Position numbers and translations under genes: made by a program. A stretch of DNA of 33,251 bases from CAZTAK01 sp964611585 (GTDB lineage: Bacteria > Pseudomonadota > Alphaproteobacteria > SHVP01). The stretch is taken from assembly GCA_964611585.1 (NCBI GenBank), contig CAZTAK010000028.1, forward strand, positions 1-33,251, in the 5' to 3' direction. The stretch's first letter is position 1; every line of letters begins with the position of its first letter. Shown piece after piece: positions 10,672-18,459 of the stretch. Under the pieces are notes generated by a model. It was not told where the DNA came from, did no database searches, and saw only the letters and a list, made by a program, of their open reading frames with translations.

Positions 10672-11067
10672 CTAATCGGCATCATAGCGCTGAAACCAGC
10701 GCAACGACGGTGCCCCGATCTCGTCCGTGTCGAGGGTGCGGTCGCCGTTCGCATCCAGCATGTCAAACAGGGAGACCGCGCCGATCATGTGCAAGAGCTG
10801 CCCGCGGCGGCGGAATTCGTCGACCGACAGAATGCCGTCCCCGTCGGTATCGATGGCGCCGAACAATCGCGCCTGCTCGGCCAGGATCTCGTCCGCATCG
10901 ACGCCGCCGGAACCGTCCGTGTCGAGCATCAGCAACATGTGCTTGCCGATGGATCCGCTTTGACCCATTTGGCTGCCCGTCATCGGTCCGCGAGGGCCGG
11001 CTAGAGCGGCACCGGCGAGCGCACCCAGACCGAGAATAACAGCGAGGATCAATCTCGTGGGACGCAT
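10672..11067 (-). CDS. Exported EF-hand protein, truncated by an in-frame TAG in its fourth calcium loop
   Basis: The 131-residue product has a signal peptide (LILAVILGLGALAGAALA, cleavage near residue 23) and three canonical EF-hand loops: DTDGSGGVDADE (49-60), DTDGDGILSVDE (73-84) and DANGDRTLDTDE (105-116). The frame stops at TAG (10674-10672) right after DAD (129-131). Past the TAG, the same frame reads DGSINVDEI and stops at TAA 10621, so a fourth loop with acidic ligands at positions 1, 3, 5 and 12 would be complete if the TAG were one sense codon. A strong AAGGAG site precedes the ATG. It is the first gene of the cluster ending in the MacB-like permease, and probably binds calcium in the periplasm. 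With the stop real, three loops remain and the protein may still work. Confidence 0.8.
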   Translation of the reverse strand: MRPTRLILAVILGLGALAGAALAGPRGPMTGSQMGQSGSIGKHMLLMLDTDGSGGVDADEILAEQARLFGAIDTDGDGILSVDEFRRRGQLLHMIGAVSLFDMLDANGDRTLDTDEIGAPSLRWFQRYDAD

Positions 11068-11271
11068 AGAACTCTCCTTGGTTTTTGTTTGAAACGCGAC
11101 CCTCGTGAATAGTCACGGGCCGGCGGGCCGGAATCCGTCGAATTATTTCGCGATCCTGAAGTTTACGTCTTGACCGCGAGGGCCGCGCCGGGTGCCAATG
11201 AGTCATGCGGCCAATTAACGGGCCGCCCACCAAGCGAGCCGGCCAATGAAAAATCCAGGAAGGAAATACCG
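11068..11271. promoter_or_regulatory. Divergent leader between the EF-hand cluster and ridA
   Basis: This 204-bp region must hold the promoters of both the seven-gene minus-strand cluster and ridA. It carries AAGGAG sites at both ends and a 6-bp hairpin (GCGGCC at 11207-11212, GGCCGC at 11221-11226). A CTTGAC hexamer lies at 11169-11174 on the plus strand, but I find no good -10 at 16-18 nt. GGAATCC (11130-11136) and CGTC (11166-11169) are too far apart for a standard ECF promoter. Confidence 0.4.
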
Positions 11272-11682
11272 ATGACCGATCTCAACGCCTACCGCGTTAC
11301 CACCGACCCCGACCCTTACGAGCCCTTCAACATCGCGCTCGCCTACAAGACCGGAAACCTCGTGTTCGTGTCCGGCCAGGCGGCCATCGACCAGCAGGGG
11401 AACCTGGTCGGCGTCGGCGATTTTGATGCCCAGGCCGAATGCGCCATGGCCGGTGTCAAGCGCGTGCTCGAAGCCGCCGGGTCGTCGATGGCGAAAATCG
11501 TCAAGGTCAACATCTACATGACCGATATGAGCTACTTCGGCAAAATCGTCGGACTGCGCGCCAAGCATTTCACCAAGCCCTACCCGGCCGACACCATCGT
11601 CGAGGTCAAGGGGCTGGCGCTGCCCGAACTGATGATCGAGATCGAGGCGGTGGCGTTGGTGGAGGGAGAAATCATCGGCTGA
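11272..11682 (+). CDS. RidA family protein (enamine/imine deaminase)
   Basis: The 136-residue protein has the YjgF/YER057c/UK114 fold signature: ALAYKTGNLVFVSGQAAIDQQGNLVG, AGVKRVLEAAGSSMAKIVKVNIYMTDM and a C-terminal LALPELMIEIEAVALVEG. RidA enzymes hydrolyse reactive enamine/imine intermediates formed by PLP-dependent dehydratases; other members of the superfamily act in catabolic pathways. The typical Arg105 of RidA, within the C-terminal RxxVEV-like motif, is not present here (ELMIEIEAV), so this is probably one of the other Rid subfamilies with an uncertain substrate. A strong AGGAAGGA site lies 7 nt before the ATG. It is divergent from the EF-hand cluster and followed by the intergenic repeat. 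Confidence 0.88.
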   Translation: MTDLNAYRVTTDPDPYEPFNIALAYKTGNLVFVSGQAAIDQQGNLVGVGDFDAQAECAMAGVKRVLEAAGSSMAKIVKVNIYMTDMSYFGKIVGLRAKHFTKPYPADTIVEVKGLALPELMIEIEAVALVEGEIIG

Positions 11683-11720
11683 GTTTGGCGCGCCTTGTTG
11701 CCGCCGCGCCCGGACCGCCG

Positions 11721-11868
11721 GGGTGATTCCGGTTCGTCTGGGATCGCCCATGGCCGCAAGGCGGCCCGCCGCTTGACCGGCGCGCCTGCGCAGGCGTGGA
11801 CCGTTGGGTCCGCCGCCGTGAGCGGCAAGAAAGCTGGAGCGGTTCCGATCAAAACGGAACCGCTCTAA
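11721..11868 (+). repeat. Dispersed structured intergenic repeat, copy A
   Basis: About 148 bp that recurs in reverse complement at 18316-18462 with roughly 85-87% identity counted by eye. It contains several self-complementary blocks: GCCGC-AAG-GCGGC, the 14-bp palindrome CGCCTGCGCAGGCG, GGACC-GTTG-GGTCC and a terminal 11-bp hairpin. It begins 38 bp after the ridA stop, in the same orientation as ridA. Short ORFs running through it (for example 11580-11852 minus) are products of the repeat, not genes. Confidence 0.8.
11837..11865 (+). terminator. Terminal hairpin of repeat copy A
   Basis: Perfect 11-bp stem GAGCGGTTCCG / CGGAACCGCTC around the loop ATCAAAA. There is no T-tract, so it would be a weak intrinsic terminator or an RNA-processing hairpin between ridA and the ThDP enzyme gene. 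Confidence 0.45.
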
Positions 11869-11906
11869 GGTGCGGGCCGGGCGGACCCAAGCAGGGGGCG
11901 GCAGCC

Positions 11907-13643
11907 ATGGCCAAGCGATCGAATGTACCAACCGGCGGCATGGTGATAAGCCGCGCGCTGCGGCAGTTCGGCGTCGAAACCACCTTTGCGCTGGCGGGCG
12001 CCTCGCACACGTTTTTGCTTGATGCCCTCGACCGCGACGGCTTCACCATCGTGCCCGGCCGCCACGAAACCGCGACCGTTGCCGCCGCCGACGGCTACAG
12101 CCGCGTTACCGGCAAGCTCGGTGTCGCGCTGATCGTTTCCGATCAGGGTATGCCGAACGCCGTCACCGGCGTGCTGACCGCCTTTGAGGCGTGTTCGCCG
12201 GTGCTGGTGCTGGTCGCGCGACTGCCGATCAATTCGACCCAGCCCGAAGAGCAGATCGACCACGATGCGCTGGCGTTGATGCGGCCGATCTGCAAATGGG
12301 CGCGCACGGTCCACAGCAAGGAGCGCCTGCGCGAATACGTCGAGGCAGCGGCGCGGCGGGCGCTGTCGGGCCGCCCGGGCCCGGTGGTGCTGCAAATTCC
12401 GCAAGAGTTTCTCGGCGCCGCCATCGAGGAGGCGCACGAACTCGATGCCGCGCTCACCGATGCCGCGAAACCGGAACCGGCGGCCGCTGCGGCCGCGGCC
12501 GACCTGCTTGCCAAAGCCAGGCGGCCGATGATTCTCGCCGGTAGCGGTGCTGCGCGCGCGGGCGCAGGCGCGGCGTTGCGGAAACTCTCCAGGGATTTCC
12601 GCATTCCTGTGCTCGGCAACGCGCTCGGGCGCGGGCTGGTGCCCGAAGACGACGAACTCGGTTGGTCGTGGCCGCTGGCGCAGGTTGCCGCCAAAGAGGC
12701 CGACGTCGTGCTGTGGCTGGGCTGCCGCATGACTCAACGGCTCGGATACGGCCTCGCGCCGCGATTCGCCGGGGATGCGAAGTTCATCGTCGTCGATATC
12801 GATCCGGCGGAAATCGGGCGCAACCGCGCCGCCGACGTAGGCGTTGCCGCCGATACCGCGCGGGCGGCCGATGCCATTCACCGGGCGATGAAGAAACGCA
12901 AAGCCAAGCCCAATAGGTCCCTCAAGTGGTTCAGGGACGCCCTCAAGGCGCGGCTTGCGCGCATCGGCGAACTCGGCCACGGCGACACGGGTCCGATTCA
13001 CCCGTTCCGGCTGGCGCGCGAGTTGATGCAACGGTTGCCCGCAAACGCCATCTACGTCGGGGACGGCGCCGACATCCAGAACTGGATGCACGCGATCCTG
13101 CGGGTGCGGACCGCACCCGGATTCCTGGATCACTATCCCTTGGGTTCTATGGGTATTGGCACGCCGTTGGCGCTGGGGGCGGCGGCGGGGGCCGCCGAAA
13201 TGGCGTGCGAAACCGGGACCAAGCCCCGTCCCATCGTGCTGGTCACCGGCGACGGCTCGTTCGGTTTCTATCCCAGCGAATTCAACGGCGCAGTGCGCGC
13301 GGGCCTCAAGTTCATTACGCTGATTTCCAACGATGGCGCCTGGGGCACTGAAAAACACGGCCAGATGCTGGCAATCCAGCGCACCGTCAATACCGAGTTC
13401 GGCGACGTACGCTATGACCTGATCGCCAGGGCCTTCGGCTGCGGCGCCGAACGGGTGAGAGAGCCGGCCGATCTCGGACCTGCCCTCGACCGGGCGTTTG
13501 CCGCCAGGGGCGCCTACGTGATCGATGTCGTCACCGATCCAGAGGCCGGCCGTGACCGCAAAGAAGACCCGCGCTTGCAGATGATTGCCTTCGACGACCT
13601 GGCGCAAAGCCGCAAGCGTCACTACACCCCCGCCGTCGCCTGA
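11907..13643 (+). CDS. ThDP-dependent enzyme, acetolactate-synthase-like
   Basis: The 578-residue protein has the three-domain POX/AHAS layout: Pyr domain (about 8-175) with the catalytic Glu54 in PGRHETATVAAADGYSR, a central domain (about 190-330, including AKARRPMILAGSGAARAGA), and the PP domain (about 370-555) with the ThDP/metal motif GDGSFGFYPSEF (from 448) ending at NDGAWG (474). It decarboxylates a 2-oxo acid and transfers the two-carbon unit, but the exact reaction is not clear: it lacks a neighbouring ilvN small subunit, so it is probably not the biosynthetic acetolactate synthase. The start was placed at the ATG at 11907, where homology begins and a CAGGGGG precedes; the open frame upstream is repeat-derived. 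A hairpin overlaps its stop codon. Confidence 0.88.
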   Translation: MAKRSNVPTGGMVISRALRQFGVETTFALAGASHTFLLDALDRDGFTIVPGRHETATVAAADGYSRVTGKLGVALIVSDQGMPNAVTGVLTAFEACSPVLVLVARLPINSTQPEEQIDHDALALMRPICKWARTVHSKERLREYVEAAARRALSGRPGPVVLQIPQEFLGAAIEEAHELDAALTDAAKPEPAAAAAAADLLAKARRPMILAGSGAARAGAGAALRKLSRDFRIPVLGNALGRGLVPEDDELGWSWPLAQVAAKEADVVLWLGCRMTQRLGYGLAPRFAGDAKFIVVDIDPAEIGRNRAADVGVAADTARAADAIHRAMKKRKAKPNRSLKWFRDALKARLARIGELGHGDTGPIHPFRLARELMQRLPANAIYVGDGADIQNWMHAILRVRTAPGFLDHYPLGSMGIGTPLALGAAAGAAEMACETGTKPRPIVLVTGDGSFGFYPSEFNGAVRAGLKFITLISNDGAWGTEKHGQMLAIQRTVNTEFGDVRYDLIARAFGCGAERVREPADLGPALDRAFAARGAYVIDVVTDPEAGRDRKEDPRLQMIAFDDLAQSRKRHYTPAVA

Positions 13644-13669
13644 GGCAGAGCGCGCATCTCGCCTCAGGC
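13638..13669 (+). terminator. Hairpin overlapping the stop of the ThDP enzyme gene
   Basis: Perfect 9-bp inverted repeat GCCTGAGGC / GCCTCAGGC separated by 14 nt, with an extra GAG/CTC pairing inside. The stop codon TGA is in the 5' arm. No U-tract follows, so termination is only likely. Confidence 0.45.
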
Positions 13670-13717
13670 CGGCACACGCCGCCGGGCCCGGCCGTCCAAG
13701 CGGCCCGCCAGGCCCCG

Positions 13718-13817
13718 NNNNNNNNNNNNNNNNNNNNNNNNNNNNNNNNNNNNNNNNNNNNNNNNNNNNNNNNNNNNNNNNNNNNNNNNNNNNNNNNNNN
13801 NNNNNNNNNNNNNNNNN
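13718..13817. other. Assembly gap (100 N) removing the 5' end of the rhodanese gene
   Basis: Exactly 100 N. The GC-rich flank (GGGCCCGGCCGTCC) may have caused the break. The start of the rhodanese-domain gene must lie inside it, since no start codon in frame is visible before it. Confidence 0.97.
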
Positions 13818-14051
13818 CCCCGCGAACACGCAGACGCCCACATCGAGGGCGCTGAACTGGCGCCGCTGCGGATGTTGGCTGTCGGCCAGTATAAGGACCA
13901 CGACCGGGTCGTGTTCCATTGCGCCTCGGGCCGGCGCACGGCGTTGGCGGCGCAGGCGCTTGCCGCCTGCGGCGCGCGTGAGATCTACCATTTGACCGGC
14001 GGCATCCAGAGCTGGGCGCGGGCCGGCTTGGATCTGGGTTCCGCCTCCTAG
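13818..14051 (+). CDS. Rhodanese-like domain protein, C-terminal part
   Basis: Seventy-seven residues are visible, ending in TAG at 14051. They contain HIEGAELAPL, the active-site loop HCASGRRT with the catalytic Cys at visible residue 35, and the closing TGGIQSWARAGL typical of single-domain rhodaneses that move sulfane sulfur or reduce related substrates. The N-terminal 40-60 residues expected for the fold lie in the gap. The six-residue loop fits a sulfurtransferase rather than a Cdc25-like phosphatase. The neighbourhood does not reveal a partner. Confidence 0.8.
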   Translation, partial: PREHADAHIEGAELAPLRMLAVGQYKDHDRVVFHCASGRRTALAAQALAACGAREIYHLTGGIQSWARAGLDLGSAS

Positions 14052-14062
14052 GTCGAATTGCG

Positions 14063-14082
14063 GGCGTCCTGTGGCGGACGCC
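14063..14082. terminator. Hairpin between convergent rhodanese and penicillin-acylase genes
   Basis: A 7-bp stem GGCGTCC / GGACGCC with a 6-nt loop sits 11 bp after the rhodanese stop and 10 bp beyond the acylase stop. It could serve both directions. No T-tract on either side. Confidence 0.4.
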
Positions 14083-14092
14083 GCCTGCGGCA

Positions 14093-16483
14093 CTACTCCT
14101 CGCCCGGCACCAGCCTGACAACGCCCAAGGCGTCCGTAATCACGTCCTCGCGGCGTGAGGGAATGCGGAAAGTCTCGCCCTCGAGCCAGCCCTCCACCTG
14201 CGCCGCGAACAGCCGGCTGAACGGATTGCCGGACTGCCCCGGCGCCATCGCGTAGAGCGAGTTGTCGAGATTCGAGAGATCGTAAACGGCGCGGTATCCG
14301 GCGCCATGGTTGTTGGCGAACGGGCGCGATCCGCTGCCGAATCGGATTCCACCCCGCATCAGGGTAAACGGCCCGCCGTCGCTTCGGGCGACCAGTCCCA
14401 GCGCCTGTCCCAGTCCCGGCACGAAGCTCCATAACGGGTGCAGGAAGCGCACCTCGTGCGCCTCGCCCCAACGCCAGCGCGTGAAATTGGCGCCGAAATC
14501 GTCCGACAGTTCCGCCAGCGCATCGGCAAGCGCAGCCTGCGTCTGCTCGCTGCACGATTCAGCCTCGGCCGTGGTGATGTCGTCGCACCATTCCTGCCGC
14601 TCCGACAAAATGAGGGTGACCGTGCGCGGGTGCAAATCCCAATAAGACTCGAACGATCCGTCGAGATCGTCGGCCACCAGCCGCTTGACCAGCGCCCGCA
14701 GCCAGGCTGCGAAGATCAGCGGCTCGGGCGCGGTGCGCTCCATACGGAAATCCCAAATTTCGAGACGGCGGGTGGCCGCCGCAAGGCGCGGCGACACCCG
14801 TTCCCCGTCTCTCAGTGCTGCCGCCATCACCGGCACCAGGTCGCGCGCCATCACCGAAACCGAATCGGCCTGCATCGCCGCGCTGGTTTCAGACGTTTGC
14901 CCGCCGCCGATCAGCAATTCGGCGATGCGCCGTGCCCGGTAAGAGGGCTCCCACTGCGCGCTGATGAAATAGGGATAGTCCGGGCCGACGATGCTGTTGT
15001 TGGCGTTCAACACCACGCCGCCCGCCGGATCGAATTCCTGCGGCAGACCCTCAAAGGGAACGAACCCGGTCCAGTCGGCATCGCCGGCGGCGCCGTCCGA
15101 AGGAACAAGCCCTCTTCTTGCGCCTCTTATCGGTACCCGGGCCGGTGCCACCAAGCCGATGTGTCCTTCCGTATCGGCATAGATCACGTTCTGTTGCGGC
15201 GAATGGAAATCTTCCAGCGCGCGCAGGAAGGCGCTTTTGCTTTGCGCGGTTTGCAACCGGAAGATCGCGTTGACGGTGCGGTCGCCGGGCAATAGCGCGA
15301 CCGCCGCCAGCGCCACCACATGGCCCGCACCGGCGCGTGCGGCGGCCGAATCGAACACATCGGAAATGACCGGCCCATGGCGGGTCTCGCGCACCCTCAG
15401 GCGCTCGTCGCGGCCGAACCGGACGCGGATCAATTCTTCGCGCACCGTGAAAGCCTTCGGGCCGTCCGGGGTTTCATAGGAATCCGCGTCGCCCTCGGTC
15501 AGACGTTCCACGAACAGGTCGGCGAGGTCGCCATAGGTGGTCGTCAGTCCCCAGGCGATGGTGCCGTTGTGCCCCATCAGGTGAAACGGCATACCCGGCA
15601 GCGTCGCTCCGGTCACGCTCAACCCCGGCGCCTCAATGCGCGCGAGATACCAGATGCCGGGCGCCGTCAGGCCAAGGTGGGGATCGTTCGCCAGGATCGG
15701 CTTGCCCGATTCGGTGTTCGCCCCGGATATCGCCCACACGTTCGAGGCCCGCCGCGGACGCAGGAAATCCGGCACCGCCGCGGCCATTCGGGCGGCACTC
15801 AGCGGCGCCGGCAGTCCGGCATATCGAATCGGCGGCCCGTCGGCAGTGGTCGGCAGAAGCACCTCGACCTGCTCCGGTGTCAGGTGCTCCAGCAGCGCCG
15901 CGCGCTGCAATTCCGAAAACCAGTTGCCGCCCAGCATCAACGCCAGAAGTTTTCCCAGCACCAGCGAATCGGCGCCCCGCCACGGCTCGGGGCGGTACAT
16001 CAGCAGGGTGAATTCGGGCGGCCACGGGCCTGAGTGGCTTTCCAGGTATCCGTTGACCCCGGCGGTGTAGGCATCAAGGGCGCGTTTCGCGCCTTGGCCG
16101 AGGGATTCGTATTGCGTCTCGGCGAGGCGGTAGATGCCAAGGGTGCGCACCGCCCGGTCGGCGGGCAGGGCAAGCCGGCCCGCCACCTCCGCCAGCCGGC
16201 CCTCGCCGAGGCGGCGGTAGAGGTCCATCTGCCACAGCCGGTCCTGGGCGTGGGCAAATCCCAGCGCGTAGTAGGCGGCGTCCCGCGTCAGGCCCCGGAT
16301 GTGAGCGATGCCGTTGGAATCGCGCAAGATTTCGGCCGGGCGGGCGAGGCCCGGCGCGCGAATATCCCCCGCGATCTGCGGAGTCGAGCCGGTCAGCCAG
16401 GCGAACAGTCCGGCGGCCACCACGATAAGGACCACTGCCAGTCCCGCCGCAACGAGCGCAATCCATTTCAGAACGCGGCGCAT
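14093..16483 (-). CDS. Penicillin acylase family protein (peptidase S45, Ntn hydrolase)
   Basis: This 796-residue protein is the precursor length of S45 amidases. It has an N-terminal membrane helix or signal (about 7-30), an alpha-chain part with GIAHIRGLTRDAAYYALGFAHAQDRLWQMDLYRR, and the self-cleavage site RRASNVWAISG, where Ser247 would become the N-terminal nucleophile of the beta chain. NDPHLGLTAPGIWY, MGHNGTIAWGLTTTYGD, and VLNANNSIVG follow. Relatives hydrolyse penicillins, acyl-homoserine lactones or other N-acyl amides; the substrate cannot be read from the sequence. It is probably periplasmic. The gene stands alone, divergent from rmlC and convergent with the rhodanese gene. Confidence 0.93.
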   Translation of the reverse strand: MRRVLKWIALVAAGLAVVLIVVAAGLFAWLTGSTPQIAGDIRAPGLARPAEILRDSNGIAHIRGLTRDAAYYALGFAHAQDRLWQMDLYRRLGEGRLAEVAGRLALPADRAVRTLGIYRLAETQYESLGQGAKRALDAYTAGVNGYLESHSGPWPPEFTLLMYRPEPWRGADSLVLGKLLALMLGGNWFSELQRAALLEHLTPEQVEVLLPTTADGPPIRYAGLPAPLSAARMAAAVPDFLRPRRASNVWAISGANTESGKPILANDPHLGLTAPGIWYLARIEAPGLSVTGATLPGMPFHLMGHNGTIAWGLTTTYGDLADLFVERLTEGDADSYETPDGPKAFTVREELIRVRFGRDERLRVRETRHGPVISDVFDSAAARAGAGHVVALAAVALLPGDRTVNAIFRLQTAQSKSAFLRALEDFHSPQQNVIYADTEGHIGLVAPARVPIRGARRGLVPSDGAAGDADWTGFVPFEGLPQEFDPAGGVVLNANNSIVGPDYPYFISAQWEPSYRARRIAELLIGGGQTSETSAAMQADSVSVMARDLVPVMAAALRDGERVSPRLAAATRRLEIWDFRMERTAPEPLIFAAWLRALVKRLVADDLDGSFESYWDLHPRTVTLILSERQEWCDDITTAEAESCSEQTQAALADALAELSDDFGANFTRWRWGEAHEVRFLHPLWSFVPGLGQALGLVARSDGGPFTLMRGGIRFGSGSRPFANNHGAGYRAVYDLSNLDNSLYAMAPGQSGNPFSRLFAAQVEGWLEGETFRIPSRREDVITDALGVVRLVPGEE

Positions 16484-16496
16484 GAGGGCCTCTTTG

Positions 16497-16525
16497 TTGA
16501 CAAGGTTTCGTTCCGCCCGCTAGAT
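16497..16525 (+). promoter_or_regulatory. Candidate sigma-70 promoter for rmlCD
   Basis: TTGACA at 16497-16502 and CTAGAT at 16520-16525, 17 nt apart. CTAGAT matches the alphaproteobacterial -10 CTATAT at five of six positions. Transcription would begin near 16532, which supports the rmlC start at 16605 over the in-frame ATG at 16524. Confidence 0.4.
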
Positions 16526-16604
16526 GAGCGCCCCTTTACCCGCGCTGGCGAATCACTTTTTTGGGCAAGACGGGACCTCTGCTCTTGCCGCGGACTTTCC
16601 ATCG

Positions 16605-17162
16605 ATGAATGTCACCGAACTCGATCTTCCCGGGGTGCTGCTGATCGAACCTGACGTGTACGGCGACGACCGTGGATTTTTCCTCGAAACCTACAGCGCG
16701 CGGCGCTACGCCGCAGCCGGGATCACGGCGGATTTCGTTCAGGACAGCGTCTCGCAGTCGCGCCGCGGCGTGGTGCGCGGCCTCCATTTTCAGCGTCCCA
16801 ACGACCAGGCCAAACTGGTGCAGGCGCCTGAAGGCGCGGTGTTCGACGTCGTGGTCGATATCCGGGTGGGATCGCCTCATTTCGGGCGCTGGGTTTCGGC
16901 GCGTTTGACCGCCGACAACAAACACCAGTTGTTCGTGCCCGCCGGGTTCGCGCATGGCGTCTGCACCGAAAGCGACGTTGCGCTGTTTTCGTACAAAACC
17001 GGCGATTACTATGCGCCCGCCCACGAATACACGATTCGGTGGAATGATCCCGATCTCGCTATCGACTGGCCGGTGACGGCGCCGATCCTGAACGACAAGG
17101 ATGCGGCGGCCCCGGCGCTCAAAGATTTTCCGCCCGGCAAGCTGCCGGTCTTTACCATATGA
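16605..17162 (+). CDS. rfbC: dTDP-4-dehydrorhamnose 3,5-epimerase
   Basis: The 185-residue cupin (RmlC) epimerises dTDP-4-keto-6-deoxyglucose at C3 and C5 in dTDP-L-rhamnose synthesis. Motifs: PDVYGDDRGFFLETY, RGVVRGLHFQ with catalytic His61, DVVVDIRVGSPHFGRW, VPAGFAHGVC, and Tyr130 in FSYKTGDYY. The ATG at 16605 gives the family length; an in-frame ATG at 16524 would add 27 non-homologous residues. No strong Shine-Dalgarno is seen before 16605. Its TGA overlaps the rmlD ATG by 4 nt (ATGA). Confidence 0.93.
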   Translation: MNVTELDLPGVLLIEPDVYGDDRGFFLETYSARRYAAAGITADFVQDSVSQSRRGVVRGLHFQRPNDQAKLVQAPEGAVFDVVVDIRVGSPHFGRWVSARLTADNKHQLFVPAGFAHGVCTESDVALFSYKTGDYYAPAHEYTIRWNDPDLAIDWPVTAPILNDKDAAAPALKDFPPGKLPVFTI

Positions 17163-18094
17163 GCGACCGCCCGGTTCTTCTGTTCGGCGCTACCGGGCAG
17201 GTCGGGGCGCACCTGATGCAGATTCTGGCGGCGCGCCGCGTTGTCCTCACACCGCACCACACCGAAGTCGATTTCATTCTGCCGGACGACCTGCGCACCT
17301 ATATCCGTATTGCGCGCCCTTCCATCATCATCAACGCCGCCGCCAACACCAATGTCGACGGGGCCGAGGATTTGCCGACGCTGGCAATGGCGGTCAATGC
17401 CGACGCGCCGCGCATCATGGCCGAAGAGGCGCGCCAGCTCGGCATCGCCCTGGTCCACTATTCGACCGACTATGTGTTCGACGGTAAGGGCGGCGGCGGG
17501 GAGCCGCGATCGGAGTCGGGCCTTGGCTCCTATCTTGAGGGCGACCCTGCCCATGCGCTTGGTGTCTATGGCGAAAGCAAGTGGCGCGGCGAAGAGGGCG
17601 TGCGGCTGATCTCGCCCGCGCATCTCATTCTTCGCACCGGCTGGATCTATGGCTGGACCCGGCGCAATTTCTTCAACACCATCCGAACGCTGGCACTGGA
17701 ACAGGACGAATTGCGCATCGTCGACGACCAGATCGGCACCCCCAACTGGGCGCGGGCGCTGGCCGAGTCGACGGTGGCGATTCTGGATGCCACCAATGGC
17801 ATCGACATCCCGGCGATGCTTGAAGTCAATGGCGGGACCTATCACCTCTCGGCTGCCGGCGCGACAAGCTGGTTCGGCTTCGCCACGGCCATCGTCGAGG
17901 AACTCGCAGCGCTCGCCGACTGGCCCGCCGTCCGTCCGGTGCCCGCGGTGGTGCCGATCGCCACCGCCGATTACCCGCTGCCGGCGGCACGCCCCGCTTA
18001 CTCGGTTCTCGACACGCGCGCGGTGTGCCAAAACTTCGACCTCGAACTGGAAGACTGGCGCGCGCAACTGAAGCGTTGTTTTGAAAGCGCCTAG
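17159..18094 (+). CDS. rfbD: dTDP-4-dehydrorhamnose reductase
   Basis: The 311-residue short-chain dehydrogenase (RmlD) makes dTDP-L-rhamnose with NAD(P)H. It shows the Rossmann motif FGATGQVGAHL at the N-terminus, NAAANTNVDGAED, HYSTDYVFDGKGGG, the catalytic YGESKWRGEE (Tyr-x3-Lys), and RTGWIYGWTRRNFFNT. Translation is coupled to rmlC. RmlA and RmlB, needed for the first two steps, are not encoded in this window. The TAG stop is the start of an intergenic TAGAGC palindromic element. The convergent GT2 gene 365 bp away may use the product. Confidence 0.94.
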   Translation: MSDRPVLLFGATGQVGAHLMQILAARRVVLTPHHTEVDFILPDDLRTYIRIARPSIIINAAANTNVDGAEDLPTLAMAVNADAPRIMAEEARQLGIALVHYSTDYVFDGKGGGGEPRSESGLGSYLEGDPAHALGVYGESKWRGEEGVRLISPAHLILRTGWIYGWTRRNFFNTIRTLALEQDELRIVDDQIGTPNWARALAESTVAILDATNGIDIPAMLEVNGGTYHLSAAGATSWFGFATAIVEELAALADWPAVRPVPAVVPIATADYPLPAARPAYSVLDTRAVCQNFDLELEDWRAQLKRCFESA

Positions 18095-18459
18095 AGCAAT
18101 ATCCGTTCAGGTGGAACCGCTAGCGGCGATCACTGAACGAAAAAGTTCTCTCTCGGCGCTCAATTCCGAATCATCGAACCGATCAAATCGGGACCGAACC
18201 GTGAATCGAATTGAACGTCCGCGATTGGTTAGCCTTGTGGCGCGGGCCAACATCAAGGAATCGAAAAGTGGCGGGCCGAAATGCGAGGAATTGATATGTC
18301 GGAGCCGCGCTACCATAGCGATTCCGTTTTGATCGGAACCACTCCAGCTTCTTTGTTGCTCACGGCAGCGGACCCAAGGGTCCACGCCTGCGCGGGCGCG
18401 CCGCGTACGCGGCGCGCCGCCTTGCGGCCACGGGCGATTCCAGACGAACTGGAACCGCC
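18095..18459. other. Intergenic region between convergent rmlD and glycosyltransferase genes
   Basis: The 365 bp contain no gene I can support. They hold a nested palindrome just after rmlD (18104-18139), an AT-richer middle (about 18140-18315) with several GAATCGAA-like words but no clear function, and the inverted copy of the structured repeat (18316-18462). An ATG-initiated frame at 18281-18463 runs through the repeat and is not a gene. Confidence 0.7.
18104..18139. repeat. Nested palindrome after the rmlD stop
   Basis: Outer arms CGTTCAG (18104-18110) and CTGAACG (18133-18139) are perfect complements. Exactly 6 nt inside each arm is the 10-bp palindrome CCGCTAGCGG (18117-18126), so the whole is centred on one axis. 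It follows TAGAGC, which includes the rmlD stop. It may act as a terminator or as a small mobile palindromic element. Confidence 0.6.

Noticed and set aside
10672..10674. TAG as a recoded sense codon (pyrrolysine or a reassigned amber codon)
   Set aside because: Several intact genes in the window end in TAG at family-typical lengths, and no pyrrolysine context is present. Mutation or base error is simpler.
11129..11170. ECF-type promoter (GGAATCC and CGTC) upstream of the EF-hand/sigma cluster
   Set aside because: The two words are on the wrong strand for the cluster and about 31 nt apart; standard spacing is 16-17 nt.
11907..13643. Biosynthetic acetolactate synthase large subunit (ilvB)
   Set aside because: No ilvN regulatory subunit or other branched-chain genes adjoin it, and the sequence fits the broader POX/AHAS-like group. 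Left as an unnamed ThDP enzyme.
11865..14555. An 896-codon open frame on the minus strand
   Set aside because: It is antisense to the ThDP enzyme gene, crosses an N gap and the penicillin-acylase 3' end, and its translation is Arg/Gly-rich without any family signature. It is a high-GC shadow.
16524..16604. Extended N-terminus of RmlC from an upstream ATG
   Set aside because: The extra 27 residues do not resemble the family, and the candidate promoter would start transcription inside this segment.
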